Below, piece after piece: positions 62,111-64,000 of a stretch of 64,000 nt of DNA (positions within the stretch are counted from its first letter, which is position 1; the number at the start of each line of letters is the position of its first letter). Below the pieces are notes generated by a model. That model saw only the letters and a program-made list of their open reading frames with translations, made no database searches and was not told where the DNA came from. This stretch comes from Rhynochetos jubatus (taxonomy: Eukaryota > Chordata > Aves > Eurypygiformes > Rhynochetidae). The stretch is taken from assembly GCA_027574665.1 (NCBI GenBank), contig CM050657.1, positions 17,289,700 through 17,353,699 of the forward strand, written 5' to 3'. A program made the position numbers and the translations under genes.

Positions 62111-64000
62111 ATCATGCTCAAGTGTTCTCCAGCCTTTCCTGTCTTGCTAATCTGCCTATGACTAATTCACTAACTTTCATAATGCAAGAGAGGCTCCCAC
62201 AATGCATCTCCTTAACCTCTGCTGTTCAGGCTCTTATGAATGATGCTGCCTACTTTCACTGCAGGATGTGATCAATGCTGTGGCTTACCTGGCTGCATTG
62301 TCAGAGAAGTGTAGATGGAGTTAATACTTTGTTCTTAGAGCATGTGTATGATTTGTTTTTTACCTTTCTGTTTCAAATTTTCTCTGGCTTTCACAGCCAG
62401 GTGTAGCTCTAGACCAAACCTAAGTCTTTGGTTAAACCATGAACCTGAGATAAACCATGCTCTGTAGTTTTTGTGCAGTCTCATACAGCAAGTTCATTTG
62501 TTGCGGGGGATGCTGCTGCTTGCTGAGCCACCGCCAGCTAGTTGCGTACCTCTTGAGCATCACAGTCTGTCTCATCGAGACACCCGGAGCCTGAGGCTGC
62601 AAGTCCACAGCTGTGACGTTTGCTTGCTATCATGATGACAGTGACCTTGTTTCCCTGGCTGGGCCTGAAGTTGCTACCGTGTAACGTAGGGAGTATACCC
62701 TGCAAATGGAGACAAGCATGGTATTTTGGAAACTGGCAGCCTGTGCTTGGGACGGATTCTCATGCTCTTTTCTTGCCATGTGCTGTGCAGCACCGGTGGA
62801 ACTTAACTGTGAGTGCCTCATGGTAGCAAATGGTGGGAGGTTTTTTCCCTTATAAAGTGTCTGTTGCTGATTTTACATGTCAACAAACCCCAGTGTCTGT
62901 GGCAGAGGCAATATTTTAATGAGTTGTTTAGCATTTGTGGAGATCTCAGCGGAAACAGAAAAATGGGTAAATGCCATACAGTTTAGTAAGGCTTGTGTAT
63001 CGGCTTTATCTAATACTGACCTTGCAAGAAGTCCTTGAATGATGTGAACTGGCTCTTATTGCTAGCAGAGAAAATAAAGTTGAAGCAGTTTATACCAGCT
63101 GAGCACCTGGTCATTATATCTAATGTTGTAAAAGCTGCTGTGGAAGCACAGGCTAAAATGGCTATTCATCTTGGATCTCTCAGCAATACGAGAGTCTCTA
63201 GTAATATCTAAGATTAGCGTTACAGAGTGCTCAAATTCTATCTACAGCCTGCCAAACTCTGTTTACAAAATGTTTGGGTTCAAAGAGGAAGGTACTGCGC
63301 AGGCAGTGTTGCGTGGGTCTCCCCTCCTTCGCTGCGCCTCTCCTGGGCTCTTAAGTGTGTGTATGTGATGCTTTGGGAGTCTGACTTCGCAGCATGCGGG
63401 GTGCTCTGAGGTCAGCACTGTCGGACCCAGCACCTGGGATTTCCAGGAAAGGCAGCAGAGCAGGGTACCACATGTTTACCCTCTCCTGAGGGAGTAGGGA
63501 TGGAGCTAGACTGGGTTTGAGAGCTGATGTAAGACCAAGTTAGTAGAATATATTGTCCTGCGAGACTGGGGTTAGTGGTGTCAGCTGGCTGTGTGGCAAA
63601 AGACACCCCACGTTTCCAGGTGGCTTTAACTATTCCTTCCTTGCAGGGAAGGGCATAAAACACAATGGCAGAAATAAAACTGCAAATGATTGAGCTGGTA
63701 GCACAGTTGCAGGCTCTTATTTTCCAAACTGGTGTTCACCCCAGTCATTGTTTCTAGGTTCCCTGTGTATAAACATGTCTTATAAAAAGCAGTTAATGAG
63801 AACCAGCTTGTCCTTGGCTGTCTGGGGCCAAGCCTGGGATTGCTCCCAGGCTGCAGTGGAGCAACAGTGGGTTTGCTCTGGGAGAACAGCATGCCTGACT
63901 GTCAAGAGCAGACACGGCTCAGACTGCAAAGCCAAACAGGGTGTATTTTGTGGTTTGCTGGCAAAAATCTTGTTCTTTGAGAGTCCACTTTGGTCTCATG

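Larger units (their letters stand above)
50195..64000. other. Upstream region, no gene recognised (13.8 kb)
   Basis: No coding exon with a known domain is seen. It includes a CpG-enriched block (52150-53290), enhancer-like sequence near 57150-57260 and 61880-62110, and lone strong plus acceptors at 58549 and near 62395. Open frames of 140-182 codons at 52845-53350 and 61105-61653 overlap other frames and have no recognisable domain. Confidence 0.5.

Noticed and set aside
1-64000. tRNA, rRNA, CRISPR arrays, endogenous retroviruses or intact DNA transposons
   Set aside because: I looked for tRNA T-loop motifs, regularly spaced repeats, long terminal repeats and reverse-transcriptase-like frames and recognised none. 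Weak or very old copies could have been missed by eye.

Overview
The window looks like vertebrate nuclear DNA, most likely from a bird. It has long introns, ordinary GT-AG splice sites, low gene density and CpG depletion. The only interspersed repeats I recognise are decayed CR1 LINE tails, the dominant repeat of birds and other sauropsids. Introns of 2 to 6 kb also suit a compact avian genome. The bird assignment is an inference; a non-avian reptile cannot be excluded from sequence alone.

One protein-coding gene can be read completely. It is KCNMB2, the beta-2 auxiliary subunit of the large-conductance calcium-activated (BK) potassium channel, on the minus strand. Four coding exons (19163-19218, 12595-12765, 10084-10279, 3665-3949) have consensus splice sites and compatible phases. 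They add up to exactly 235 codons plus TAA, the length I remember for the human protein. The N-terminal inactivation ball, both membrane segments, the cysteine-rich loop and three N-glycosylation sites are all intact. A short 5' leader lies just above the start codon, and a candidate 3' UTR of about 1.8 kb runs down to AATAAA signals near 1824-1877.

Positions 1-3664 hold the 3' UTR and the downstream flank. Positions 3665-19218 hold the coding gene with introns of about 6.1, 2.3 and 6.4 kb, which carry one clear CR1 fragment, homopolymer tracts and several cryptic exon-like signals. Positions 19219-64000 (about 45 kb) contain no gene I recognise. In mammals KCNMB2 has distant non-coding 5' exons, so this stretch is probably its upstream intron and regulatory domain.

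The best leads in the non-coding part are two collinear plus-strand intervals with strong acceptor and donor sites (27602-27996 and 31769-31947), which could be exons of a transcript antisense to KCNMB2. A minus-strand first-exon-like block at 50114-50194 has a good start context and a donor. Several AT-rich, TAAT-containing blocks look like conserved enhancers. No tRNA, rRNA, CRISPR array, intact transposon or endogenous retrovirus was recognised. Most open frames in the window are chance frames. I see no sign of an unprecedented multi-gene system.
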